Source: Chrysoperla carnea | Taxonomy: Eukaryota; Arthropoda; Insecta; Neuroptera; Chrysopidae | DNA: 64,000 nucleotides | Reading direction: 5' to 3' | Assembly: GCF_905475395.1 (NCBI RefSeq) | Contig: NC_058342.1 | Span: 36,290,140-36,354,139, forward strand | In this document: in pieces, positions 58,436 to 64,000 of the stretch | Position numbering within the stretch: the first letter of the stretch is position 1 | Layout: each line of letters begins with the position of its first letter | Program-made: the position numbers and the translations under genes | The notes under the pieces: model-generated | Told to the model about the DNA's origin: nothing | Database searches by the model: none | The model's input: the letters and a program-made list of their open reading frames with translations, nothing else

Positions 58436-64000
<5,565 letters not shown>

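Overview
This is an AT-rich, intron-containing animal nuclear window. It carries clear orthologues of five metazoan gene families and is crowded with small DNA transposons, a tRNA-derived SINE and simple repeats, which fits an insect genome. I cannot assign an order from sequence alone. No rRNA gene, functional tRNA, CRISPR array, clear LTR element or viral fossil was recognised.

Six genes can be reconstructed exon by exon, each with consistent splice phase. From left to right they are: an SLC41-type magnesium transporter (minus, 3450-7881, 5 exons, 577 aa); a phospholipid scramblase (plus, 18519-19858, 3 exons, 372 aa, with a possible extra 5' mini-exon at 18451-18460); a RhoGAP-START protein of the DLC1/STARD13/crossveinless-c family (minus, 25413-28630, 8 exons, 661 aa); an FBXL7-like F-box/LRR protein with large low-complexity insertions (minus, 36108-40358, 4 exons, 821 aa); a second, complete SLC41-type transporter (minus, 45682-48647, 6 exons, 566 aa); and Rap1 (minus, 58436-60913, 4 exons, 184 aa, ending in the CTLL prenylation motif). 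Several exons are too short to stand out as open frames and were recovered from splice sites plus family conservation.

The rest is intergenic or intronic DNA dominated by repeats. The most striking is a 1,454-bp giant palindrome at 40725-42178. It has near-identical arms of about 380 bp, a core of 16-bp units built on the palindrome CGGTATACCG, and a 9-bp flanking duplication. Others are a 228-bp TIR element with a 13-bp flanking duplication (50713-50940), a full tRNA-Leu-derived SINE with a 15-bp target-site duplication (7117-7358), and a pair of tRNA-like heads facing each other around a foldback (33204-33960). There is also a 162-bp tandem array with an internal palindrome in an SLC41 intron, pogo-like MITEs ending in CAGTCAAAACCGG, and many other foldback MITEs.

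The genes share no obvious pathway. Rap1 and the RhoGAP are small-GTPase signalling components; the two SLC41 proteins and the scramblase are membrane proteins. Apart from the two SLC41 paralogues, which are probably an old duplication, the clustering looks incidental.
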